Source: Cerrena zonata (taxonomy: Eukaryota; Basidiomycota; Agaricomycetes; Polyporales; Cerrenaceae). Taken from it: a stretch of DNA of 64,000 nt. The translations under genes were made by a program, and so were the position numbers. The notes below the pieces were generated by a model. The model did not search any database, was not told where the DNA came from, and saw only the letters and a list, made by a program, of their open reading frames with translations. The stretch lies in NCBI GenBank assembly GCA_038087015.1, contig JASBNA010000037.1:1-64000 (forward strand), written 5' to 3'. Positions 43,768 to 57,877 of the stretch are shown in pieces (the stretch's first letter is position 1; every line of letters starts with the position of its first letter).

Positions 43768-44800
43768 AAGTAATTCTTAATACCATCTGGAAACACATGG
43801 CCGTGTATTCTGGTACGACTGACAAGCCTACAGAAAACACCCAACTCGTTACCTACATCCTTGAGACCCATCTCCCTCTACTTCGCTCTCGCTTGTCAAA
43901 GTGGCGCGTGTGCTACGAATCCTTCAGGCAGAAATTTTCACAGTTTCAACAGACGAATTCACCGTCAGCGACAGTCACGAATTATGTCGATAATGTCGAC
44001 AAAATATTCTCTGCAACCGTGGCCTTATCCGAGTCGAGTGAGCTCTCCAAGAACACCGTCGGAGAGTTCGTTGCCCATATCCGGCTATGCCGCAATGTTT
44101 CTAGACAGTCAGCTAAGCTGAGCGATAGGGACCGAAGGTTACTTAGTTCCTTCCAAATAATGTCTGGCAAAGGTGTCAGTGAGTAGGAGTTCTTCACATT
44201 GATCTCCATTATACCTCTGTGCTCATGTTGGCTGCAGTCACAAAGAGATACATCGATATCATCCGATTTGGAGAAAAGCTAGCATCTCCCCTCATACATA
44301 TCGACACCACGTTATGTTTCTGCACAAGTCCTAAATATCAAGATTTCCTCACGAAACGTTTCCGAATCCACATTCTCCCAAACCCTCCTCCTAGGTGTGT
44401 CGACATGCCAGCCCGTCTTGAGAATTGGACAATGGCAGAGGTAGCTGTATTCCTCCACCGTAGCTATAAAACCATCCAGTGGTCAGGTGGTGATCCCGAG
44501 TTCGTTTCCAACACTATCGACCACTTGAGTGGGATTGTTATAGACAACATCGGGAAGACTCAAATTTCCCGACCTCATTGCGAGTTTCTGCTTGTCCAAC
44601 ACCACCACAACGAAGCCCATGACGAGCCAATGATGGAAACGTACATCGCTATGTCAAAACCCTGTTGCCTCCAGTGTGGAGTCTTCTTCGATGCTTACAA
44701 TGAAGCTATTCCCAACGGCCCGCTATTTTTCATCAGAAGCAGAGATCTTCACATCCATCCTTCCATCCTCCCGTCGATCGATGTCGCATTAGATGCCTAG
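43768..44800 (+). pseudogene. OTT_1508-like deaminase family protein, copy D (truncated at both ends)
   Basis: Homology begins abruptly at about 43768, inside the N-terminal domain (ILNTIWKHMAVYSGTTDKPTEN), directly after sequence matching the 3' flank of copies C and E (TATCATCATGTAACAGTAACA). The first about 90 codons and the promoter box are gone. The intron (about 44184-44237) and second exon follow, with PHCEFLLVQHHHNEA and YIAMSKPCCLQCGVFFDAYN. TAG at 44798-44800 stops it where intact copies read on for about 40 to 65 residues. The junction word ACAAG-T-ATTCTTAAT is shared by both parents, as expected of unequal crossing-over. Confidence 0.7.
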
Positions 44801-45523
44801 ATCTATCATGAAAACGATGACATTTAGGTTGAATCTACTGATCGGCTTCACTATTGAGGCATATACGAGTTGATAGGGCTTTCAAGTTCTTCACTTTGTC
44901 TGCGAGAGTTTATTCCCTAGTTATTATTGATATGAGGTCGCTTTTGGTTCTCCCCGCCTAGCCTAAGGGTTCCTTTTTGGTGCGAGTCGTATTAGTAGTC
45001 TAGTAAGATACCGCTTTTCTTAAATCTCACAAATATCTTTCCGGCCTCCCTCGATGTGCTCAACACAGTGGCGACTCAAAGAAGGAAAGCAACAAGGTCA
45101 GCTGAGTACGTACCCTGAGAAGCGGGTACACGAAGCCTCAACTCTAACTCTATCACCTATGTATTTGACAATCTACTCGTCTTCCCCAACCTTCCCCAGA
45201 ATACCCCACTCAGGGTCTAACATCCAGAAGCAGAAGGGTAAAGTGAGATAGTGTCTATTGCAAATAGTACGGCGGGTGGGTACTCGGACGCTGCGCGAGT
45301 TTTCAGAGTATCACTTGGGGAACTCGGTCTGGACAGCCTATGTATCGCCTAGCTATGTTCCTACTTTCTCTTCTGCTACCACCAACACTACATAAATACG
45401 CTAATCCGTCATAGTCTCATTGAAGGGAAGCGGGAAATTGCCGATTACGTATTTGAGTAAGGATGTACATATATAATTTTGAATGTTGCAGTGTGTCCTT
45501 CTCGATTCGCCATCGCGATCACG
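44801..45523. other. Spacer before deaminase copy E
   Basis: No supported gene. The conserved box GCCGATTACGTATTTGAG is at 45440-45457, about 70 nt upstream of ATG 45524. Confidence 0.5.
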
Positions 45524-46986
45524 ATGGACCCAACAACACTCTCAATTCCAGAGACTTTACACTTTCTTTCATCGTTATCCTACGACATCTCCTCGTTTAG
45601 CCACCGTGCCGGAATCCCTCGTGCCGAGAGGAGATTCAGAGGTGACCCCGTCGTCCGGAAACTACTCGACGCTCTCGTTTTCTTTCTCCACACTCACCCC
45701 AATCGCGGTGATCGTTTTGCTATGACTTTGACCATCGTCCAAAACGAGATCGTTGCTACCGTCGCTGCTAACACTCCCGGTGACATTCCTCACACGGATC
45801 CCTCCTCACCACAAGTGATTCTTAATACCATCTGGAAACACATGGCCGTGTATTCTGGTACGGCTGAGAAGCCTACGGAAAACACCCAACTCATTACCTA
45901 CATCCTTCAGACCCATCTCCCTCTACTTCGCTCTCGCTTGTCAAAGTGGCGCAGGTGCTACGAAGCCTACAGGCATGAATTTGTGTGGGTCCGACGGTCA
46001 AATTTACTATCGGCGGCGCTCACGAATTATCTCGATGACATCGACGCAATATTCTGCGCCACCATGGCCTTCTCCGAGTCGAACGAGACACCATCCCAAG
46101 AAAGCATTTCACAGTTCGCATCTCATATCCGGCTATGTAAAAATCTTTCTAAACAGTTAGCTAAACTGAGTGATAACGATCGGAAACTACTTTCTACCAC
46201 ACAATCTGCATGTGGCAGAGGTATTGGTAAGTAGGGTTGTTTCGCGCTTTTCTCCATTGTCCACCAATACTCATGTAAACTGAAGGCACAACAAGATACA
46301 TCAACATCATCCGGTTTGGGGAAAAACTAGCCACTCCCCTCATACAAATCGATAGGGTGTTATATTTCTGTAGAACTGCGAAATATCAAAATTTCCTCAC
46401 GAAGCCTTTTCGAATCCGCATTGTCCCTCAACCCCTGAGGATCGATATGCCGACTCTTCCCAATAACTGGACAAAGGCAGAGGCAGCTGCGTTCATTCGC
46501 CAGAGCTATATGACCATCGACTGGCCATGTGCTGATCCCGAGGCTGTTATCAGTGCTATCGACCACCTGAGTGGGGTTGCAATGGAGAACATCGGGAAGA
46601 GTAGAATCTCTGGACCTCATTGCGAGTGTCTGCTTGTCCAGCACCACCACAACGAAGCCCAAGGCAATCCGATCATGGCAACTTACATCGGTCTCTCAAA
46701 GCCTTGCTGCCTCCAATGCGGGATCTTCCTCGACGTTTACAACGAAATTGTTCCGAATGGCCCTCTGTTTTTCATCAGAGGTAGAGACAGCCATGTCTAT
46801 CCTTGCATTGTCCCATCCATCGACACTGCAATAGATGTCTCTATAGCGGACAAGACGAGAACAACGTTGACCGAGCTTATCTGCTACGTTGTTCATGCGT
46901 ACATGAAACACGTGTATGATCGTAGCGGGGTTGGTTTAATCAGCGGTACCATGCGTCAAGAATTTCTTCTCTCTTACTCCTATTAG
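45524..46986 (+). CDS. OTT_1508-like deaminase family protein, copy E (intact)
   Basis: Start ATG 45524 (MDPTTLSIPETLHFLSSLSY); intron about 46230-46287; stop 46984-46986. About 470 residues. The N-terminal domain has ERRFRGDPVVRKLLDALVF, GDRFAMTLTIVQNEIVATVA and THLPLLRSRLSKWRRCYEAYR. The C-terminal domain has PHCECLLVQHHHNEAQ (HxE) and TYIGLSKPCCLQCGIFLDVYN (CxxC), all elements expected of the deaminase active site. It is the best candidate for an active enzyme in the array. No signal peptide or membrane segment is seen, so a cytosolic or nuclear place is likely. The similarity to copy C is so high that duplication must be recent. Confidence 0.75.
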
Positions 46987-47126
46987 TGCCTGTACGTGTT
47001 GTGGATATGGTAGTTGAATATCATCATGTAACAGTAACAGGAGCTCTTTCAATTGATAGTGGTGAGATGCAGATTGTTCATACGGGAATTCGAAATGAGC
47101 GATCTTGATATGTATACAACTGAGTC

Positions 47127-47510
47127 TCAGAATGGGACGTGAGTCGGATCATATTCACGAGTTGTACCATCAAAGAAAGAGTTACGCGGGTATTTACGTT
47201 GGGACATCAAATGCCTAACTCGCCTTTCTTCAATGGCTTGCTTGAATGGCTCCACGTTCTGTGGTCTATCCTGTACCTTCTGTTTAGCTTGCTCGGTGAC
47301 CGTGACACCCTTGACTTGATTCTTACCACCGTCAGCCAAAGATTTCGTGTCGATGTCTGCACCGATCGTATATGCTAATGGTTCGCTGACCGTCCCTTCG
47401 GCCGTCAGAAAGGACCTGCGGCTCAGCACTCGTAGCAAATTGGGCATCATTTTTCTCGTTACCCTCTTCCTTGATGATACAAATTAGTGTAACCTCTTCG
47501 AAGATGCTCG
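47127..47510 (-). pseudogene. 3' fragment of a HAM1-like gene
   Basis: The minus-strand frame (NQVKGVTVTEQAKQKVQDRPQNVEPFKQAIEERR) matches the C-terminus of the HAM1-like gene at 60555-63133 (DQVKGVAEQAKQTVRDGVQKVKSFKQAVEEK). Upstream bases match FAMGTEPQVLSGEKR out of frame. It faces the 3' end of deaminase copy E, the same layout as HAM1/copy G at 63 kb. Confidence 0.7.
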
Positions 47511-47837
47511 TTCTAGAATCATGGGATGAGACTACTTCAGCTTGATCGCCAACTTGAACGTCTCGGGCAAACGCGCCATTTCATTCGAGAGCACTCATTA
47601 TATTATAATAGCTCGAACTTGGGAGGACGTTACCGCATTTGTTACTCGACGATATCCTACTGGCGGATTCCAGAACTGGAAACTGTACTACTCTGATTTG
47701 TACACACGCTAATTACATGGACAGGCACCGTTCGCTTTACTCTTAGTAATGGTACCAGACTAGTACATACTGGACACCACAGTTCGTTTCATCCTTCCAC
47801 GAGCATCCATCCCCCTCTCTCACTTCGAGGACTCAGG
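47511..47837. other. Intergenic region
   Basis: Promoter side of dienelactone hydrolase copy 2. No other element is recognised. Confidence 0.4.
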
Positions 47838-48907
47838 ATGAGCTGCGAGCAATGTGTACAGGGTAACGTTATGAGTGGGGAACCCGAGGGGACTATGGTC
47901 GACGGTGCCTATTTCCACGAAGGCCCAAACAAGAAGTTTGCCGTCATTCTTTTGACCGATATCTTTGGTCTCCCACTCGTCAACAACAAGCTCCTGGTGG
48001 ATAGGTTCTCAAAGGAGTTGCAGTGCGATGTCTGGGCACCTCATTACTTCAACGGTGCGTCTATTTCCTTATTCATTACAGGGTAGTCGCTCTAATTGTA
48101 TTCATAGGTGATCCAATCTTCCGTGCTGAAGAGTTGGAGCCAATCCTACCTCATAAAGCAGGAGACAAGATTAGCACCTTGAATTCGTTGCGTTTCTTTG
48201 GGACGTTTATCACTCGGATTCATCGTTTCTGGGGCAATCGCTCTGCTATTGTGGACCCTATCGTGGATTCGGTACGTACTCCGAACCTTGTTTCGTTCTA
48301 GGCTTATGACTTGCCGTTTCTAGTTCATCGCCAAAGTCAGGGACCAGAAGAAATATGAGAAGGTTGGCGTAGTTGGGTACGTACCTAATACATCGCCATC
48401 TGGCTCATTATTGATAGCGTGATACATTGCAGATACTGCTTTGGAGGTGCAACTGGGATACGAGTTGGTTCCCGAGGCCTCGTTGACAGTCTCGTCATTT
48501 GTCACCCCGGTCGATGCACCATTGGTGAAATCTCCGCCATCAAGATCCCCACTTCCTGGGTTTGTGCTCAGGGTCAGTCTTTACTCTCTCTCCTCAAATC
48601 GGCTACTCATTCTTGATATTTTAGTGGACATGACGTTCAGCAATTCATTACGTGGACAAGCTGAGAAAGTCTTTGCTTCTCGGAAAGACAAGCCGGGATT
48701 CGTTGATTATGAATTCAAGGTACACGCAGGTCAGTTGACATTTCCTGCCTCTCTACCTTCTTTCATTGGTTCATTGTTCTCTTCGTGATTTTAGAAACGC
48801 AGCACGGGTTTGCGGCTAGGCCTGATTTATCGTTACCGGAGATTGTGAAGGCGCATGAGGAAGCTTTCACTCAGTCGAAGAACTGGTTTGAGAAGACACT
48901 TGTTTGA
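47838..48907 (+). CDS. Dienelactone hydrolase family protein, copy 2
   Basis: ATG 47838 (MSCEQCVQGNV) opens the frame; ATG 47871 (MSGEPEGTMVDG) matches the start of copy 1 and may be the real one. Six exons: to about 48054, 48109-48270, 48324-48377, 48432-48570, 48625-48729, 48796-48907, all joins in frame. Motifs: FAVILLTDIFGLPLVNNKLL, GNRSAIVDPIVDS, GYCFGGATG (Cys nucleophile in GxCxG), VDMTFSN, and TQHGFAARPD (catalytic His). About 240 residues, normal for the family. DLH enzymes hydrolyse dienelactones in aromatic breakdown, and many fungal paralogs act on other esters. This copy keeps the Trp codon that is a stop in copy 1. Confidence 0.8.
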
Positions 48908-49083
48908 GAGTGTTCCGAATCACTGCCAGGTAACTACGGGGCTGGACTCAATGTACACAGCTGTTTCGCTCGCGTCAGTGCTCACTAACAGCGCCCATTC
49001 TATTCTTCTCAGTTTGATTGGTGGAGCCAACTCCTGTCTAAATTGATTCGATTCTTCAAATTGTATTTCTCACAACGAACACA

Positions 49084-49439
49084 ATGACTGCAAACCTCGC
49101 ATCCGTAATAGTCCTCAAACAATTCACCTCTTACCCTCGTTCCTCAAGGAAAACGATATCTCTTCCTTCTACTCGCTTAACGAAGACGAGGAGAAGCCCG
49201 TCGAGCGCAGGTTAATCCCCAAACTCCTCGATACCCTCGTCTTCCTCCCTCGTACAACCACTGGGGACGGCAAAGTCTTTGCCATGACGCTGGGCATCAA
49301 CAGTAAAGAAGTTGTCGTTCTTGCTACTAACAAAGCTGAAAATCTCCTGTCTCCTCAAACCCTCTTGGTGACCATCTTAAACTACCTTGTCGAGTTAGCC
49401 CCAAAGTCCATCAAGTTCGAGAAACGTTTCCATACGTAA
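49084..49439 (+). pseudogene. Deaminase-family N-terminal fragment (copy F)
   Basis: Reads in broken frames as FLKENDISSFYSLNEDEEKPVE, LIPKLLDTLVFLP, GDGKVFAMTLGINSKEVVVL and LSPQTLLVTILNYLVELA, matching copy G at the right end of the window and, more distantly, copies B and E. Nothing of the C-terminal deaminase domain follows, and the frame stops at about 49437. Confidence 0.65.
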
Positions 49440-49683
49440 CGAGGCGCGATTGTCTTTATCCTTGTCTTCTCGATGTAGGCATGTATGTATTACCGAACAC
49501 ATGAGGTGCCCTCTGGATGACTTGATTGTTGTGATCGTCAGAAAATGAGGAACCAAACAGGGCCCTCACCAACTTCGCCAATATTTGTTTGGTGGAAATG
49601 GACTTCAATATGTGGAGTGAATATTGGTGCTCTTTGTAGTTGTCGATTATAGCACTGCCCGAATGATAAGCCAGATCTTGTAA

Positions 49684-52352
<2,669 letters not shown>

Positions 52353-52762
52353 GCTAGAACGCTTTCCAAAAAAATCTGTACATAGACTTTAAGATGATGT
52401 ATAGCAGCAGGGAGAAGCTGTAAATAATGTAATGCTATATTGTATTTGCAAGTGGTGTTTGAAAGTTGTGTTTGTACAATATTCTTACCTGTTTTTTGTA
52501 AGATTTCTTTAAGCCTACGTACGACCATTGACTCTCTTTCACTTACCCGTACTACGCTCGGTAATGGCTGGTGTCCTTCATGACATACATGTATCGATAG
52601 GGACTTAGGTTGTCCGTTAAATATAAACATAGTAACAAGATTCATTCGGAGCAATTATATTCTATAGAGGGTACATACATTGTATCTAGAGCAACGACAC
52701 GAGATAAGGGGGTAATAAAATACAGTATATCTATTCAAGTTTAGATCTCGTCCGAGGGGTAT
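52353..52762. other. Convergent intergenic region
   Basis: 3' flanks of the fusion gene (plus) and the NACHT gene (minus) meet here; only AT-rich 3' sequence. Confidence 0.5.
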
Positions 52763-55700
52763 TTATGTAGGCAACAAAGGATCCAGTTTCATATACTGTT
52801 CAACTAGAGCTTTCCGAGTTTCCGAGTACAAGCGATCCATCTCGCGTTCCAGGACTTTGCTCTCCATTTCCGTGACTTCCAGTAAATAACGAGAACGAGT
52901 AAGTCCAGAGGGATCAAGGACCTTTCGGACTCTCCCAGATGAATGGAGGAAGAGTACTCCTATGATAGCGACAGGAGACAGAGGTCTCAAAATCATTGCA
53001 AGTCATGATCAAGAAGGCGGAGAGTGTCCAAAACAGTCTCTCTTTTACTCGATCACTTGAAATGCATGTCGTAACGGCGTAGATGATTCTGAGAAGTTTC
53101 TCGGTCCACTTCCCGATGTATAAGATACCTTGTTGGTCGTCGCAAAGAATAGGAGGGTGTATGCACAGGTTACCGTCGTGCGTGAAGTACCATAGTGCAG
53201 TAGAGGATGGCGAGCCGGGAACAAGTAATTCTGGTTGTTTTCGGAAATTCGAGAACGGGATGAGTGTCGTCGTAAGAAGCCAATTCGATATCTGGGGTGT
53301 AGATGAAAGGAGGAGAAATATAGGACGGTATAGTGGAAAACGTTCGAAAACCATATGAAGTGCCATGATGCACCCGACGCGGTACATCGAGGAGTGAGAT
53401 CGAGAAAGGGATGGGATCATGATAAAAGCCAGAGCGACGCATACCGGTAAGTAATCCACCAGGTGTGAAAGAATAAAGAGCCACAAGATCGTAGCAGGTA
53501 CGAAGTCGATGATAAAGTTTCGGAGCAGCCAAATATCTCGTCGGCCTGCCGGTTTCACCATGCAATGTGTCGCTGCCGACACAACGGCGGAGGCGTTTCG
53601 ATGATTTAGAATGTCGTCCTGTACAGGAGGTGGAGATGTATCAGACCTATTCGAGTCGTGATGTTCAGGTCCCGGCTGGGACTCGACCTTAGGAACTTGA
53701 TTGTCGTGGAGTATAATGAGCGAAAGGAAGTAGTCCTCATCCTTGAACAATTCCTTCAAGTTGGCGATGTCCTTCTGAGTCTCTGAAGAGGACTGCTGAA
53801 GAATGAGAAGTGCGATCCAACGCGCGAGACTTTCGTAGGCCCCTTGTAAAGTAAAAATGAGCCATGATGACCCCACTAGGACAGGATATTGTTCATCATA
53901 ACGGTAGAGGGCAGACTCCACTCTACGAGCATTGATGATGAGTTCCGCAATGATAGCTACGGGGGAACGCTGGTGGGTGGGTAAGCCCTTAAGAGCTTCA
54001 TACATCGTGGGATGGAACAAAAGTTCTGGTAGATCTGATTGGTGTAGGAAACGCTTTATGGCCATGAGTGACGAATTGGCTGGTGAGGTCGACAGATGGG
54101 GGTTAGAAGTGAGATTTAATGGAAGGTTGACGAAAGCACGTATAGAGGATATCAACGTATGAAAAGAGTTGGACAACTCGATCTCATAAGCTGTAGGCAT
54201 CCAAGGGGAGCTTGACGAGTCTCGGACTGTAGAACATACAGAGGCAAGGGCACGAAGTGCATCCTTCATCGAAATGAATCCAATGGAGAGAATAGCTAAT
54301 CTCGTTTCGAGATAGCCTTTCTGGGATGCCTCTCCAATATGACGAGATAGATTGCGTTGGGCAGAGATGACAAGCTCTCGCTCGCTCGCGTCACATATGG
54401 AATCCAGTCGGCGTCGTTCCAATTTCTGGTGCGACCGTAGACAACGTACGCTTTCTAGCTCCTGCTCGAACCTCTTGATTAAGACTTCTAGTTGTACTTG
54501 TCTGTGAGCGGGTTTATCCCGCATCGAGGAGAGCCTGTTCTCAATTTCTTGTTGTCGTACTTCCCTTGCGCGCCGAGCCCGATCCAACTCGATTAGCTGG
54601 GCATGACCCCATAGATGATCCCATCGCTTCCAAATAACCCTCTGACCTCGCTCCCCCTGATGTATCTCCAGAATTCCGCGAGCGCCCGAGCGGGCCTCAG
54701 GACATGACAAGCGCTCCTCTCGGGGTCGTTCAGAACGACGAGAGTCCGCATCATTAAGATACTCCATTAATAGAGGTCGAAATGTTTTGGAACAGAGCGA
54801 TTTACTGTAATAGAGAACTAGATGAAGGTGCCCAGTTTGCATCGCCTTGCACACGGGGAAGAGGTATGGTTCGCGTTTCCGATGGGACTCGGGGGAGCCT
54901 AAACCACGTAAGAAATCCCGGAGCGATTGGTGGATGAGGTGAACATGGAGTACTTGGTCGTGATCTTGTAGAAGAAGTTCATTGTCACTATGGCATGAGA
55001 CAAGAATACCGAGGGCTTTTGCGAGAAGGTCCTGGAGGTTGTTGGGAATTTGATCAGGGTTCAATCCGTCGTCACCGAGTTCGATCGCTAGGATGACGGA
55101 GAGCAGATCTAAGCTCAGAGATTCGTCAGAGTAAACCAACCATTGTAGCACTTTGAGTGCAATCTTGTGTTTACGCACGTTGCCGTTGTGAAAGAGTTTC
55201 TTGAAATATTGGTCGTAAAGACCGTCTAGGTCTGGAGGAAGCGTCATGAGGAGCTCGTCGATCTCTTTACGGGAATGGGATTTATGACGAATAACATGCT
55301 GAACAAATAGTCTCGCAAACAGGAACATGCTTCCAGTTGCTTTGAGAATTTGATCACAGAGCTCCTGGCGCCTCGGAGCGAGATGTGGAACCTCCTTCAC
55401 CATGTTGTCAACTTGTTCCGTCACGAAAGTGTGAATATCGTCTTCTGTGGTATGAAGTCCACCAAGCGCGATAGCAGTCCATTCTTGTAGGGAATACTGG
55501 ATGTACCGTTCTCCACGGCTAAGTAAAAGAACCTTCGCGTGTGAATGAGAGGCTAGTATTTTATTCGCGATAGAAATCAAGCACTCTGCATCTTCACTCG
55601 CATCCAGCCCATCGATAACAATCCTTGAATGGTAGAATGAATCAGATTGACTTTGACTTTAGAGGAAATCGAGGCTCACCTTGCTTTGGCATAACGCGAC

Positions 55701-57038
55701 AAAAGGCTAGCGAGCTGGTCTTCAAGTTCAGAAATCTGAATTTGCCAGGACGAGCCCCTGTTAAAAAAACGGTCGGTGATCCCTTCTATAGTCTCGACAT
55801 CGATCCATTTAGACTGTAATAGCTGAAAGATGAGTGTCTGCAAGATGGACCGAACAGAACGCTTTTCTTTGATTCCGTCGTCGCAGAAGAAGAATATTAC
55901 AGCCTCATCTTCGGAGCGAGACTTGAGCGATTCACGAATAAGATAAGCGGCCAATGTACTTTTCCCTGTTCCAGGGTTACCATGAATCCAGAGTCTCCGG
56001 TTTTTAAACTCTTCATATTCGTCTTGAAGCCATAGAGACAAATTCGGATGCCTTTTTGCCCAATCACAACTACTAGTCTTCAAGCAGGACGTTCGGTTCG
56101 TTTGATCGAGGCTTGCGTTTACGGGGTTCAGCGTTTTAACAAGTTTCCGATTTTGTATCCCTTGAGGTAATGATACATTGAGTGAAGTTCTTATAGAATA
56201 GAAATTATTGAAGGTAGTACTTACTGTTGTGATTTTCCTTCATCCTCCTTATTTCCACTGTAAAGTGAACATAATGGATGCTTTGGAATTGTTCACGCAG
56301 TGTCGCTTTGGCGGACTTTATCTGAGAAACCAGATCAGAGTTGCGACTAAGCATGCGTTGTCTAATCTCTTCATTAAGGTAAGATTATCAACCCAAGCAA
56401 TGAGGAGAGCTTGAACACGTACTCGATTGAGTGAAGTATTTTGCAACAGACTCAAGAAACGTGTGGATGTCATCAAGTGCCCGATTAACAGCATTGCCGA
56501 CGATGTCTAGGTCTGAAGTTGGCGAGTTGTCATCATGTAGTAGAATCCAAGGTAGATGGTCAGCAATGCAGACCAAACCCTCCAGCGTTGCTGTATTTAA
56601 TATTTCACAACGCGTTACGGCAAGTAAGGAAGAATCAGAATTGTACCTTCAATGACGTCCTTCCGTATTGTTGCAATCTGGTCTCTGTTAGTGTGACCGT
56701 TGTAAACCTCATCAACATCCACTTACTTCAAGTAGAGTAAAGGTGGCGATTTTGACGGCACTCCATGTAAGGTGACTGCTCACCCCACCAGCCTCCGCTG
56801 CCGCCGCCATTATGGGCTCGAAGCGTAGGAAAATGCGCTTGAGCAGAGCTAGTTTGTTTTCCACGGGAGATGGTGTCAAACCATCTCGACCCACGCAAGT
56901 TTTAATCTTTGTTATGGAATCTTCAATATCCTGCGACGAAATCTTTCCACGTTCCCAACGTTTCCTCTGGGCATCGTCCATGAGATCCAAGAGGGATTTC
57001 ACTAAGGACGATGAAGTTTGGACAGGTGTTTGTGACAT
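52763..57038 (-). CDS. NACHT-type STAND NTPase with predicted membrane-spanning C-terminus
   Basis: Start ATG 57038 (MSQTPVQTSSSLVKSLLDL). Small helical N-terminal exons (57038-56390: FEPIMAAAAEAGGVSSHLTW, NAVNRALDDIHTFLESVAKYF) precede the NTPase core: RLWIHGNPGTGKSTLAAYLI (Walker A, about 55985) and IVIDGLDASEDAE (Walker B, about 55620), then AKVLLLSR and an NLR-like winged helix (LPPDLDGLYDQYFKKLF, LKVLQWLVYSDESLSL). The C-terminus lacks WD40, ankyrin or TPR repeats. It has a long charged coiled coil (about 54700-54350), a helical part, and hydrophobic stretches (FVPATILWLFILSHLVDYLPVC, about 53500; later WTLSAFLIM). The main frame stops at 52914; another frame continues to 52763 (VAIIGVLFLHSSGRVRKVLD...), so one extra base at about 52970-52996 may hide the true end. 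Fungal NACHT proteins act in self/non-self recognition and cell death; this one's role is inferred. Confidence 0.75.
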
Positions 57039-57860
57039 GGTAAGAGCAGTTATCGAAGTGGGAATCGTAAAGAAACTCTTGAAGTCGAGGATCTATTAAA
57101 TGAGGAAAAGAATGATGACGAATCGAAGCACAGGTAAGACTTGATGTTAGTCAGTCGAGATTAAGGATATATCTAACTTGAACTGGTCTGCAGCATCATG
57201 GGCAGAGTTAGTGCGGCGACTCCGGCCTTGCTATTACTGTCACGGTTAGGCAGTGATGGTGTACTAAGTGGCTGTAGCTAAAGACATCGAAATGGGTGTG
57301 ATTTGATTTCACCGCCCTTCATCAACAAAAAACGAAGGCGATCCGTACCAGCCGAACACAACCGAGAACGCTCATGTCAGTCCAGCTCATCTCTCCATAC
57401 CCATGCCATCCGAACGCGCTGCAGCTCGCAATAGAACACTGGTTACGGTTGTAATGCTTCAGGTCCAATGGTCGCTCATCAGTCATGGCATGATTCTCTG
57501 GGAATTCCCAAAATCCCGGCGGCGTTGATCTTGAATAGTGCTAAGGCTTGTCTTCTGTCCCTTTGCCAGTACACATAGAACCTGGAGACCTTCAGATATA
57601 AGCATCCTAACTAGGCTTTCGCTGAATCGAGTCGCTCAAGCTCTTATACCACTCAAAACAGAACCGGTATCGAAAATGTCACATCTCATTACTGCCAGTA
57701 CAATGGGTACAGTTGATACCTTAACGGTAATGTGTGTCATCTTCCGTAACCAGTCGTAATACTGATGAGCATATCCTTGCCTAGTGTAGAATACTGCAGT
57801 GTCCCTCGCACGGAGAGCTATTGAGGTACGTTAGGCTATGCTGTCCTCAAAGTGTTCGAT
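57039..57860. promoter_or_regulatory. Shared upstream region of two divergent STAND genes
   Basis: Between ATG 57038 (minus) and the first sure exon of the plus-strand gene. It may include 5' exons of the plus-strand gene (candidates near 57705 and 57786), but their frames are not convincing. Confidence 0.4.
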
Positions 57861-57877
57861 TCCACTCACTGTAATTC

